Made by a program: the position numbers and the translations under genes. From assembly GCF_000447205.1 (NCBI RefSeq), contig NZ_AUWY01000112.1, positions 62,001 through 126,000 on the forward strand: a stretch of 64,000 nt of DNA. The letters are read 5' to 3'. This DNA comes from Sphingobium ummariense RL-3. GTDB lineage: Bacteria > Pseudomonadota > Alphaproteobacteria > Sphingomonadales > Sphingomonadaceae. This document shows positions 36,723 to 44,844 of the stretch, piece after piece (positions within the stretch are counted from its first letter, which is position 1; the number at the start of each line of letters is the position of its first letter). The notes under the pieces are model-generated. The model had not been told where the DNA came from. It was given only the letters and a program-made list of their open reading frames with translations, and searched no databases.

Positions 36723-38027
36723 TCAAAATGCCTTCTGTGCCTTGCCGGCATCGGCAGTCGCGTAGAATTGCTTCAATAACCGCTGCTCGGCAAGCGACAA
36801 ATGCGGGTTCCAGACGTCGAAGATCAGCACCACGCGCAAATGATCGCTGTCGTTCCAGGCTTCATGTTCGATGGTGTCGTCGAAAGCCCAGGCTTCCCCT
36901 TCACGCCAGGCCCGTGTTTCACCGCCGACGCGGAAAAAACAGCCCGGCGGCACGACCAACGGCAGGTGAATGATCGCCCGGGTGTTGGTGACCCCCGTAT
37001 GCGGCGGAATGCGGCTGTGGGGTTTCAGCAGCGAGAAGAAGGCCGACGGTGCGCGCCCCGGAATGTCAGCGCGCGGCAGCGCCTCCAGTGCCGCCACGGT
37101 CTGCGGGCAGGCGTCGCACACGGCGGGATTGCGAACGCCATATTCCCACAGGAAGGCCGCGCCCCAGTCGAGCGATCCGTCCAGCGCCGTCCATTTGTTG
37201 TCGGGCGTCCCTGCGTCCAGCCGGACATAGGGACGGACCGGAGCATCGCCCCTGTCAATCAGCGCCAGGAACTCGGCACGGATTGCGTCGGTCTTCCCTT
37301 CCAGTTCGGCCATCCAGGGGAAATGGGCGCGGTCGAAAAATTCGTCGGCGGGCAGAAAGGGATAATGAAGGCCCGAGCATTGATTGGCATAGATCGACCG
37401 GCGGCCGAACTCCCGCTCGAGACAGGCCTGGAAACGGCGACGGGCCAAGGCGTCGGCCGCATCCATTTCCTCCGCAACGCCCTGTTCGATATAGGCAGCG
37501 AACTGCGCCCTTTGATCGGCCACGAAACGGCGTGCGCCGGCCAGCGTCTCGGCCAGTTGCGCCGGAATTTCCGGCAGGACCGCGGACAGCGCCAGCACCT
37601 TCCCCCAGCTGTCCGCCGCCGCCTGGCGCTCATCCACGCGTTGCTGGAGCTGGGCCATGCGCAGCTGCGCCATGAAATTGCGCTGGTCGATGTCGATCGC
37701 TCGTTGCAGCGCGTCGCGTTCTCCCTCCGCATCGCCCAGGCCGCGCTCCGCCGAGGCGGCATTGAGCCACAGTGCCGGTTCGCGCGGGTCGGCCGCGGCA
37801 GCCGCCCGGAAATGGCGGCGCGCCTCCGCAAAATCCTGCTGCCCCAGCGCGATCATGCCCAGCATATTGAGCGCCTGCGGCTCGCCCGGGTACAATCGCA
37901 GCGCATCGCGCAGGAGCGCCGACGCATCGTCATCGCGGCCGCGCTGCCGCGCCGACGCCGCCTGCTGCAACAGCGCCGCCGCGCGCGCCCGATCCTGATA
38001 TGCCTTGTCCTGTTTCGATACCGTCAT
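36723..38027 (-). CDS. TPR-containing aspartyl/asparaginyl beta-hydroxylase-like protein
   Basis: 434 residues. The N-terminal half has TPR-like helices (about residues 12-150: DDASALLRDALRLYPGEPQALNMLG, shown in part as ALRLYPGEPQALNML). The C-terminal half is an AspH-type 2-oxoglutarate/Fe(II) oxygenase: FSLLKPHSRIPPHTGVTN, RAIIHLPLVVPPGCFFRVG, and WAFDDTIEHEAWN. The His of PPHTG and the His of EHEAWN fit the metal site, with RVGGETRAW for 2-oxoglutarate contact. The protein substrate is unknown. It is divergent from the sulfotransferase-like gene. Confidence 0.85.
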   Translation of the reverse strand: MTVSKQDKAYQDRARAAALLQQAASARQRGRDDDASALLRDALRLYPGEPQALNMLGMIALGQQDFAEARRHFRAAAAADPREPALWLNAASAERGLGDAEGERDALQRAIDIDQRNFMAQLRMAQLQQRVDERQAAADSWGKVLALSAVLPEIPAQLAETLAGARRFVADQRAQFAAYIEQGVAEEMDAADALARRRFQACLEREFGRRSIYANQCSGLHYPFLPADEFFDRAHFPWMAELEGKTDAIRAEFLALIDRGDAPVRPYVRLDAGTPDNKWTALDGSLDWGAAFLWEYGVRNPAVCDACPQTVAALEALPRADIPGRAPSAFFSLLKPHSRIPPHTGVTNTRAIIHLPLVVPPGCFFRVGGETRAWREGEAWAFDDTIEHEAWNDSDHLRVVLIFDVWNPHLSLAEQRLLKQFYATADAGKAQKAF

Positions 38028-38113
38028 GGCGACTCGCTAGCACAAAGCCGGAGGCGCGGGCACTAAGGAACAATGCTTGTAAGGGGCGCGGCTGCGTGCG
38101 AAGGCTTGGTCGC

Positions 38114-39154
38114 ATGCAGACCGTCCCGCCGTCCCCGGCGATCAAGGCTGTGATGGCCAGCGCCGAATGGCTGGCGCACCGCTATGATCCGGGCCAAGAT
38201 GCCATCCACATGGTTCCGCTGCCCCGCGCCCGGCATGCGGACCTGCCTTTCCTGACCGATGAATATCTGGGATCCGACCTCCGCCCGCTGGTGCTGCGGC
38301 GGGAGGATGCGCTCGCCCAGGCGCCAGCCCCCGCGCCGGTGCATTTCCTGTTCCACTCGGCCTATTGCTGCTCGACCCTGCTCGCCGCGGCCTTCGATAT
38401 TCCCGGCGTTTCCATGGGGCTCAAGGAGCCTGTGATCCTCAACGATATCGTCGGTTGGCGGCATCGCGGCGCGAAGGGGCCGGAGGCGGCGCTGGTGCTA
38501 GACCAGACGCTCCGCCTGCTCGCCCGCCCGTTCGGCCCGGGCGAGGCGGTGGTGGTCAAACCTTCCAACGTCGTCAATCCGCTGATCCCGGCGATGATGG
38601 CGATGCGTCCCGACGCCCGCGCGCTGCTGCTGCACGCGCCGCTGGAGGATTATCTCGCGTCGATCGCGCGCAAGGGCATGTGGGGGCGGCTGTGGGTACG
38701 CGACCTGCTGCAGAAGCTGCTGCGCGAAGGGATGGTCGACCTCGGCATCGCGCCTGCCGATTATCTCGGCCTCACCGACCTTCAGGTGGCGGCGGTCGGC
38801 TGGCTGGCGCAGCAGGCGCAGTTCCATCGAATCGCGGAGCAGCTGGGTTCCCGGCAGATCGCAACCCTGGACAGCGAAAGGCTGATTGCTGACCCGGCTG
38901 GATCGCTGGCCGGGCTGGCGCGCCTTTTCGGCTTGCCGCTCGACAGGACGGCTGTCGAGACGATCGCTAACGGTCCGATTTTCACGCGCGACGCCAAGAC
39001 AGGGGGCGACTTCGCTCAAGGCCAGCGCGCCGAAGAAGCCCGGCGCGGCAAGACGCTCCACGCCGAGGAACTGGAAAAGGTCGCCGCCTGGGCAGCCGTG
39101 CTGGCAGGCAATGTGGGCATTCCCATGGCGCTTCCCCATCCGCTTGCAGCCTGA
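38114..39154 (+). CDS. Sulfotransferase-like P-loop protein
   Basis: 346 residues from ATG 38114. VHFLFHSAYCCSTLLAAAFD resembles the 5'-phosphosulfate loop of PAPS sulfotransferases (Ser-x-x-x-CSTLL pattern), VVVKPSNVVNPLI the 3'-phosphate strand, and LLLHAPLEDYLASIARKG a related conserved helix. The fold is likely that of sulfotransferases, but activity is unproved. It starts 86 bp from the divergent AspH-type gene and may share regulation with it. Confidence 0.6.
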   Translation: MQTVPPSPAIKAVMASAEWLAHRYDPGQDAIHMVPLPRARHADLPFLTDEYLGSDLRPLVLRREDALAQAPAPAPVHFLFHSAYCCSTLLAAAFDIPGVSMGLKEPVILNDIVGWRHRGAKGPEAALVLDQTLRLLARPFGPGEAVVVKPSNVVNPLIPAMMAMRPDARALLLHAPLEDYLASIARKGMWGRLWVRDLLQKLLREGMVDLGIAPADYLGLTDLQVAAVGWLAQQAQFHRIAEQLGSRQIATLDSERLIADPAGSLAGLARLFGLPLDRTAVETIANGPIFTRDAKTGGDFAQGQRAEEARRGKTLHAEELEKVAAWAAVLAGNVGIPMALPHPLAA

Positions 39155-39167
39155 CGGTCGATCGCTC

Positions 39168-39197
39168 AAAAAAATGGGCCGGCCCGGAGGCCAGCCC
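39168..39197 (-). terminator. Intrinsic terminator of the ftsK-linked sRNA
   Basis: GGGCCGGCC (39176-39184) and GGCCAGCCC (39189-39197) form a 9-bp stem with one G-U pair and a 4-base loop. Seven A residues at 39168-39174 are the U-run on the minus strand. Confidence 0.85.
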
Positions 39198-39306
39198 TTG
39201 ATGAGTTTAGGAGAGGATGCCTGAAAGGCCCGCTCTCTTTGGCGGAGCGCGGCCCAGGCCGCAAATGCGAAGCGTTGCAAAACGATTGCATGTTACGCAA
39301 TCGTCA
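39168..39306 (-). ncRNA. Small RNA downstream of ftsK, paralogue of the one at 46358 (possibly suhB/mmgR family)
   Basis: On the minus strand a 5' hairpin CGATTGC-N7-GCAATCG (39283-39303), a CGCATTTGCGG element (about 39259-39269), a conserved core CTTTCAGGCATCCTCTCCT (complement of 39209-39227) and an intrinsic terminator follow in order. The whole pattern recurs at 46358-46495. Its 5' end lies about 15 bases after the ftsK stop, so it may have a promoter inside ftsK or be cut from the ftsK 3' end. The core CCTCTCCT can pair with ribosome sites. The suhB/mmgR resemblance is from memory. Confidence 0.72.
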
Positions 39307-39321
39307 TGATGAAAGGCTGGC

Positions 39322-41649
39322 TCAGAGCGGATTCCCGTTCTCGTCGCGCAGCACTTCGCGGCGGCCGACATGGTTGGGCGGGCCGACCAGCCCTTCCTCC
39401 TCCATCCGTTCGATGAGCCGCGCGGCCGAATTGTAGCCGACGCGGAGCTGCCGTTGCAGCCAGCTGGTCGAGGCCTTCTGATTCTCGAAGACGAGCTGGC
39501 AGGCCTTGCGGAACAGCTGGGCATCGGGGCTGTCGTCGCCCAGGTCGACGCCGTCGAGCGCAAAGCTGCCGTCCTCTGGTTCCTCTGTGACAGCGGCGAT
39601 ATAGTCGGGCTTGCCCTGCGCACGCCAATGGTCGGCGACCATGCGCACTTCGTCGTCCGAGACGAAGGGACCGTGAACGCGGGTCAACCCCTTGCCGCCG
39701 TGCATGTAGAGCATGTCGCCCTTGCCCAGCAGCTGCTCGGCGCCCTGTTCGCCCAGGATGGTGCGGCTGTCGATCTTCGACGTGACGAAGAAGCTGATGC
39801 GGGTCGGCAGGTTCGCCTTGATGACGCCGGTGATGACGTCGACCGAGGGACGCTGCGTCGCAAGGATGAGGTGGATGCCGGCCGCGCGCGCCTTCTGGGC
39901 GAGGCGCTGGATCAGGAATTCCACCTCCTTGCCCGCGGTCATCATGAGGTCGGCGAGCTCGTCCACCACCACCACGATCTGCGGCAGCGGCTGGAAGTCG
40001 AGCTGCTCCTCCTCGTAGATCGGCTTGCCGGTTTCCGGGTCGTAGCCGGTCTGGACGCGGCGGCCGAGCGGCTTGCCCTTCGCCTTCGCGGCGCGGACCT
40101 TCTCATTATAGTTGGCGAGGTTGCGAACGGAGATCGACGCCATCATGCGATAGCGATCCTCCATCTGCTCGACCGCCCATTTGAGCGCGCGGACGGCCTT
40201 GCTCGGCTCCGTCACCACCGGCGAGAGGAGATGCGGGATGTCGTCATAGGTCGACAGTTCCAGCATCTTGGGGTCGATCATGATGAGGCGCAGCTGGTCC
40301 GGCGTCATGCGGTAGAGCAGCGACAGGATCATCGCGTTGAGGCCCACCGACTTGCCCGACCCAGTGGTGCCCGCGATCAGAAGGTGGGGCATGGGCGCCA
40401 GGTCGGCGATGATCGGTTCGCCCGAGATGTTCTTGCCCAGGATGATCGGCAGGGTCGCTTCCTGGCCGAACTGCTCGGACGTGATGAGCTCGCGGAAGGA
40501 CACGCCTTCGCGATGGGCGTTGGGCAGCTCGATGCCGATGACGGTGCGGCCGGGAATGGTCGCGACGCGCGCCGAGAGCGCCGACATGTTGCGGGCGATG
40601 TCGTCGGCCAGCGCGATCACCCGGCTCGCCTTGATGCCCGGCGCCGGCTCCAGTTCGTACATGGTAACGACCGGGCCGGGGCGGACCTCGACAATATTGC
40701 CCTTCACATGGAAGTCGTCGAGCACGCTTTCCAGCAGGCGGGCGTTGCGCTCCAGTGCGGCCTTGTCGATCTTCGTCCCCTGGTTCGTGGGGATCGGGTT
40801 CAGCAGGTCGGGCGAGGGCAGCGAGCTGTTGCCGAACAGATCGTCCTGGCTGACCGGCGCCATCTGCCGCTGCGCCGGGGCGGGCTTGGGCGCCTGGATG
40901 GTGATGGGCGGCTTGGGTTCGCTCGATACCTGCCTGCGGGGGCCGTTCACGCGTTCGGGAGCCTCACCATCCTCCTCATCCTCCTGCCCGGACGCGGCGG
41001 CACCGGCGAAGGCCAGTCGGGGGCGGGGAAGGCTGAGCCGGGGCAGCGAAGGCCGGCGTAGGGTGAAGATCGGCCTGTCGAGCGCCAGGCTGCGATACCA
41101 GACGAAGAGGCCGGCGATCAGCGCCAGCAGCACGGCGGTGCCGGAAATCCAGCCCTGCGCCGCGCCGGGCGCGCGCGCGACCAGACTGTAGAATCCCTTG
41201 GCGCTGGCGAGGCCCACCATGCCGCCCCAGCCGGACGGCAGGCCGACCAGCGGATCGGGCTGGAACAGGGCGAGCGCGATGCCGATGAAGGCGATGCCCA
41301 GCACGCACTTGCCGAACTGCCCCTTCCACCCCGCCATGTCCTGATCGCCCCAGAGGCGGCGCGCGGTGATCGCCATCAGCGGCAGCAGAAGGGCCACGGG
41401 AACGCCAAGGAGAAGCAGCAGGAAATCGGCGGTCCATGCGCCCGGCGCGCCCATGATGTTGCGCACCCCATCGCCCGCCACGGTCATGAGCGAGGGATCG
41501 CTGGGCGTGTAGCTGAGCAGGGCGAGCGCGAGGAACAGGGTGACGAGCATCAGCGCGATCGCGCTGATCAGCGCACCGCTGCGGATCAGGCTGCGTTTCA
41601 GCATCTCGCGCCATTCCGGCGTGCGCTTGGCTCCACGGCTGACGGCCAT
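39322..41649 (-). CDS. ftsK: DNA translocase FtsK
   Basis: 775 residues from ATG 41649. Four membrane segments lie in the first 190 residues, followed by a Pro-rich linker and the motor: PHLLIAGTTGSGKSVGLNAM (Walker A), IVVVVDELADLMM (Walker B), ILATQRPSVDVITGVIKANL, and a C-terminal gamma winged helix (ASTSWLQRQLRVGYNSAARL, MEEEGLVGPPNHVGRREVL) that reads KOPS. It segregates chromosome termini at the septum. Confidence 0.97.
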   Translation of the reverse strand: MAVSRGAKRTPEWREMLKRSLIRSGALISAIALMLVTLFLALALLSYTPSDPSLMTVAGDGVRNIMGAPGAWTADFLLLLLGVPVALLLPLMAITARRLWGDQDMAGWKGQFGKCVLGIAFIGIALALFQPDPLVGLPSGWGGMVGLASAKGFYSLVARAPGAAQGWISGTAVLLALIAGLFVWYRSLALDRPIFTLRRPSLPRLSLPRPRLAFAGAAASGQEDEEDGEAPERVNGPRRQVSSEPKPPITIQAPKPAPAQRQMAPVSQDDLFGNSSLPSPDLLNPIPTNQGTKIDKAALERNARLLESVLDDFHVKGNIVEVRPGPVVTMYELEPAPGIKASRVIALADDIARNMSALSARVATIPGRTVIGIELPNAHREGVSFRELITSEQFGQEATLPIILGKNISGEPIIADLAPMPHLLIAGTTGSGKSVGLNAMILSLLYRMTPDQLRLIMIDPKMLELSTYDDIPHLLSPVVTEPSKAVRALKWAVEQMEDRYRMMASISVRNLANYNEKVRAAKAKGKPLGRRVQTGYDPETGKPIYEEEQLDFQPLPQIVVVVDELADLMMTAGKEVEFLIQRLAQKARAAGIHLILATQRPSVDVITGVIKANLPTRISFFVTSKIDSRTILGEQGAEQLLGKGDMLYMHGGKGLTRVHGPFVSDDEVRMVADHWRAQGKPDYIAAVTEEPEDGSFALDGVDLGDDSPDAQLFRKACQLVFENQKASTSWLQRQLRVGYNSAARLIERMEEEGLVGPPNHVGRREVLRDENGNPL

Positions 41650-41811
41650 GACGTTCCTTGTCCCCCAAATGTTCCGTTTCGGCACAATGCCCCCGGGGGG
41701 GAGTCCGCGTCAAGAGTCCGCCCGACGAGCCGTTTCGGGCCCGGTCCGTAACATCCCTTATGGCAGGCAGCGCCTCCCTGCCGGCACAAGGGCCGGGAAA
41801 GGAGAGCCACG

Positions 41812-41916
41812 ATGATCGCTCAATATTATCCGTGGATGGTTGCCGTCTGCCTGGGAATCTTCGGCGCCGTCCTGCTGATCGTCAGCATCCAGGACAGCCT
41901 GCACGACCGCAACTAG
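41812..41916 (+). CDS. 34-residue single-span membrane peptide
   Basis: MIAQYYPWMVAVCLGIFG starts a peptide with one membrane segment (about residues 8-26) and a polar tail SIQDSLHDRN. A strong ribosome site AAAGGAGA (41798-41805) stands 6 bases before the ATG, which supports real translation. Its stop TAG overlaps the stop of the convergent GNAT gene by the shared bases CTAG. Function unknown. Confidence 0.6.
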   Translation: MIAQYYPWMVAVCLGIFGAVLLIVSIQDSLHDRN

Positions 41917-42389
41917 GCCGCGAGCGCGCGCAGGGCGTCGCCATCGACGCGCTGCACCGTCCATTCGTCCATAGGCCGGGCTCCGATGGACCGGTAGAAG
42001 GCGATGGACGGCGCGTTCCAGTCCAGCACCCACCATTCGAGGCGCGCGCAGTCGCGATCCAACGCGATCTGCGCCAAGCGGCGGAGCAGCGCCTTGCCCG
42101 CGCCCGAGCCGCGCGCTTCCGGCACCACGAACAGATCCTCCAGATAGAGGCCCGGTCGCCCTTCGAAGGTCGAGAAATTATGGAAGAAGAGGGCAAAGCC
42201 GATCGGTCCCTCCTCTCGTTCAGCAATCAGGACTTCGGCCATGGGGCGTGGGCCGAAGAGATATTTCTCCAAGGTCGCACGGTCGGCCTTCACCTCATGC
42301 GCAAGCTTTTCATAGTCGGCGAGCGCCAGGATGAAGCCGTGGATGGCGGCGATGTCGGCGGGAACCGCCTCGCGGATGATGAGGGTCAT
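41913..42389 (-). CDS. GNAT-family N-acetyltransferase (diamine acetyltransferase-like)
   Basis: 158 residues. Acetyl-CoA loop: VVPEARGSGAGKALLRRLAQ. LYLEDLFV and the C-terminal ARLEWWVLDWNAPSIAFYRSIGA (in part: WWVLDWNAPSIAFYRS) are typical of the spermidine/spermine and thialysine acetyltransferase subgroup. The exact substrate is not known. Its ATG overlaps the stop of the EamA transporter gene upstream. Confidence 0.85.
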   Translation of the reverse strand: MTLIIREAVPADIAAIHGFILALADYEKLAHEVKADRATLEKYLFGPRPMAEVLIAEREEGPIGFALFFHNFSTFEGRPGLYLEDLFVVPEARGSGAGKALLRRLAQIALDRDCARLEWWVLDWNAPSIAFYRSIGARPMDEWTVQRVDGDALRALAA

Positions 42390-43324
42390 AGGGCTCCTGC
42401 TTCGACATGGGGCGGTTCCGCCGGTCGCGCCCGCGCCGCCACCAGGCAGCCGGCGACGATCAGCGCCGCGCCAGCCACTGTGGTCAGCGTCAGTTCTTCG
42501 TCAAATGCCAGCCAGCCCATAATGGCCGCCCAGACGAAGGCGCTGTATTCGACCGGGATCAGGCGCTGCGCCTCTGCCCGGGCATAGGCCCAGGCCAAGG
42601 CGGTGAGCGAGGCGAAGGCAAGAATGGCAGCCAGAGCCACGAGGAGCCAGGCGGAATGGCGGGGAATAACCGGGCGCAGATCGCCGATTCCAGGGATGAG
42701 CGCGACGGTAACGGCGGCCATGGTGAAGACGCCGAGCATCACCAGATGCTGGAAGAAGGCGACCTCCACGGGAGAGGCCATCTGCGCCTGCCGGCGCTGG
42801 AGAATGAGATTCCAGGCGAACAGCACCGCCGAGAGCAGCACGGCCAGAGCGCCCAGCAGCGCATCGATATCATAGGTGCCACGCATCCGGCCCGACAGGA
42901 TGATGGCGACGCCGATCAAACCGAGGAGCGATGCGCCGATCGCCTGCCGCCCGACCTTTTCCCCGAGCAGCAACGCGGCGAGGTAGAGCGCGATCAGCGG
43001 CGCGATGAAGGACAGCGCGATCGCCTCCGCCAGCGGCAGGCGCATGATCGCCCAGAAGAAGAGGCTCGCCATCGCCGCGACGACCAGGCCGCGCAACAGA
43101 TGGAGGCGAAACACTGCAAGGGTCGGCCAGCGCTGGCGGAGGGCCAGCATCAGCGCAAGCCCCAGCAGCGATCCGACCACGGCGCGCCAGAACAGCGCGT
43201 TGAAGAGACCGATGGAGAGGCTGAGACCCTTCATCGCCGCGTCCATGACGGAGAACAGTGCCACGCCGAGGCAGCAGACGGCGAAGGGAAGCGCGAAATA
43301 AGCGCGGGAGGTTTCGGGTAGCAT
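42386..43324 (-). CDS. EamA/RhaT-family (DMT) transporter
   Basis: 312 residues with about ten membrane segments and two EamA repeats (first ending LPLAEAIALSFIAPLIALYLAALLLGE, in part: LPLAEAIALSFIAPLIAL; second with LIPVEYSAFVWAAIMGWLAF). Inner-membrane metabolite exporter of unknown substrate. It is coupled to the GNAT gene by an ATGA overlap. Confidence 0.88.
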   Translation of the reverse strand: MLPETSRAYFALPFAVCCLGVALFSVMDAAMKGLSLSIGLFNALFWRAVVGSLLGLALMLALRQRWPTLAVFRLHLLRGLVVAAMASLFFWAIMRLPLAEAIALSFIAPLIALYLAALLLGEKVGRQAIGASLLGLIGVAIILSGRMRGTYDIDALLGALAVLLSAVLFAWNLILQRRQAQMASPVEVAFFQHLVMLGVFTMAAVTVALIPGIGDLRPVIPRHSAWLLVALAAILAFASLTALAWAYARAEAQRLIPVEYSAFVWAAIMGWLAFDEELTLTTVAGAALIVAGCLVAARARPAEPPHVEAGAL

Positions 43325-43365
43325 GCCCCTCTCTTAGCGCAGAGGAGGGATTGAGGCCGGGACCA

Positions 43366-43635
43366 TCATCCGTCGATCTTCGCCCCGGTCATGCGACCGA
43401 TCACCAGCTCTCCGATCTCCAGCCGGGCGACGCGCGCGGTGCCGATACGCAGGCGGCCGATCGCCAAGGCGCCAATCGCGAGCGCACCGAGGGCAAGCGC
43501 GCCGAGGGCCATGGCACCCATAGCGCCAGCACCGAGGGCCGATGCTCCCGTCGCCTTTACGCCCGTGGCCTTCGCTGCCTGGAGGTCGGTGCCAAGGCGG
43601 CTATCGCCAGCTACCTTGTCCTGCGTCTCCGTCAT
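43366..43635 (-). CDS. Gly/Ala-repeat protein coupled to ispG
   Basis: 89 residues. After a polar N-terminus it is built of short repeats with Gly every five residues: [21 protein letters not shown] and then [28 protein letters not shown] (shown as [19 protein letters not shown]). The regular x-I/A-G-x-L pattern suggests a small solenoid or beta-helix, much like pentapeptide-type repeats. The ATG overlaps the ispG stop (ATGA). Function unknown. Confidence 0.7.
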   Translation of the reverse strand: MTETQDKVAGDSRLGTDLQAAKATGVKATGASALGAGAMGAMALGALALGALAIGALAIGRLRIGTARVARLEIGELVIGRMTGAKIDG

Positions 43636-44792
43636 TCCGCCGCCTCGGCCTGCCCGGCGTCGGTCGACTCCGCTTCCAGCTTCGCCGCCTCGATCTCCGC
43701 CGCCTTGGCTTCGACGAGAGCGACGATATGGTCGATCATCCCTTCATCCTGGACGGTGTGGTCGGTGAGGCCGGAAAGATAGACCATGTGCTTGCCCGCG
43801 CCGCCGCCGGTCAGGCCGATGTCGGTCTCGCGCGCTTCGCCCGGGCCGTTGACGACGCAGCCGAGCACCGAGAGCGACAGGGGCGTGTGGATATGCTGGA
43901 GCCGCTGTTCCAGCGCCTGAACGGTGCGGATGACGTCGAAGCCCTGGCGCGCGCAGCTGGGGCAGGAGATGACCTTGACCCCGCGGGTGCGGATGCCCAG
44001 CGACTTCAGGATCTCGTAGCCGACCCGCACTTCCTCTTCCGGTTCGGCGGAGAGAGAGACGCGGATGGTGTCGCCGATGCCGGCCCAGAGCAGGTTGCCG
44101 ATGCCGATCGCGCTCTTGACCGTACCGCCGATCAGGCCGCCCGCCTCGGTGATGCCGAGGTGGAGCGGACAGTCGACCGCTTCGGCGAGCTGCATATAGG
44201 CGGCGACCGCGAGGAACACGTCGCTGGCCTTCACCGCGACCTTATATTCGTGGAAATCCTGGTCCTGGAGCAGCTTGATATGGTCGAGCGCGCTCTCGAC
44301 CAGCGCTTCGGGACAAGGCTCGCCATATTTTTCGAGCAGATCCTTTTCCAGGCTGCCAGCATTCACGCCGATGCGGATCGAGCAGCCGTTCGCCTTGGCC
44401 GCGTCCACCACTTCCTTGACGCGCGCCTCGCTGCCGATGTTGCCGGGGTTGATGCGCAGGCAGGCCGCGCCCGCATCGGCGGCTTCGAGCGCGCGCTTAT
44501 AGTGGAAATGGATGTCGGCGACGATCGGCACGCGGGCGGCGCGGACGATCTGCTTCAGGGCCGCGGTCGATTCCTCGTCGGGACAGGAGACGCGGATGAT
44601 GTCCACGCCCACCTCCTCGCAGCGGCGGATCTGGTCGATCGTCGCACGCACATCATGAGTCGGCGTGTTGGTCATGGTCTGCACCGTGACGGGCGCGCCG
44701 CCGCCGACGGGGACGTTGCCGACCATGATCTGGCGGCTCTGGCGGCGGGCGATGTCCCGCCAGGGACGCAGGCCGGGATTGTGATCGGACAT
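43632..44792 (-). CDS. ispG: (E)-4-hydroxy-3-methylbut-2-enyl-diphosphate synthase
   Basis: 386 residues. The [4Fe-4S] enzyme of the MEP isoprenoid pathway. [27 protein letters not shown] opens the TIM barrel (in part: [10 protein letters not shown]). The cluster cysteines are in [12 protein letters not shown] and [13 protein letters not shown]. The ATG follows immediately after a terminator hairpin, and its best ribosome site (GGAG) lies inside that hairpin. Confidence 0.97.
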   Translation of the reverse strand: MSDHNPGLRPWRDIARRQSRQIMVGNVPVGGGAPVTVQTMTNTPTHDVRATIDQIRRCEEVGVDIIRVSCPDEESTAALKQIVRAARVPIVADIHFHYKRALEAADAGAACLRINPGNIGSEARVKEVVDAAKANGCSIRIGVNAGSLEKDLLEKYGEPCPEALVESALDHIKLLQDQDFHEYKVAVKASDVFLAVAAYMQLAEAVDCPLHLGITEAGGLIGGTVKSAIGIGNLLWAGIGDTIRVSLSAEPEEEVRVGYEILKSLGIRTRGVKVISCPSCARQGFDVIRTVQALEQRLQHIHTPLSLSVLGCVVNGPGEARETDIGLTGGGAGKHMVYLSGLTDHTVQDEGMIDHIVALVEAKAAEIEAAKLEAESTDAGQAEAAE

Positions 44793-44793
44793 G

Positions 44794-44822
44794 AAAAGGG
44801 GCTCCGTTGGCTACGGAGCCCC
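44794..44822 (-). terminator. Intrinsic terminator of the FadL-type gene, abutting ispG
   Basis: GGGGCTCCGT (44798-44807) and ACGGAGCCCC (44813-44822) form a perfect 10-bp stem with a 5-base loop; AAAA at 44794-44797 is a short U-run on the minus strand. It stands in the 52-bp gap between the porin stop and the ispG start. Confidence 0.75.
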
Positions 44823-44844
44823 CTATAGTCCTTCCCGCGTCCGG

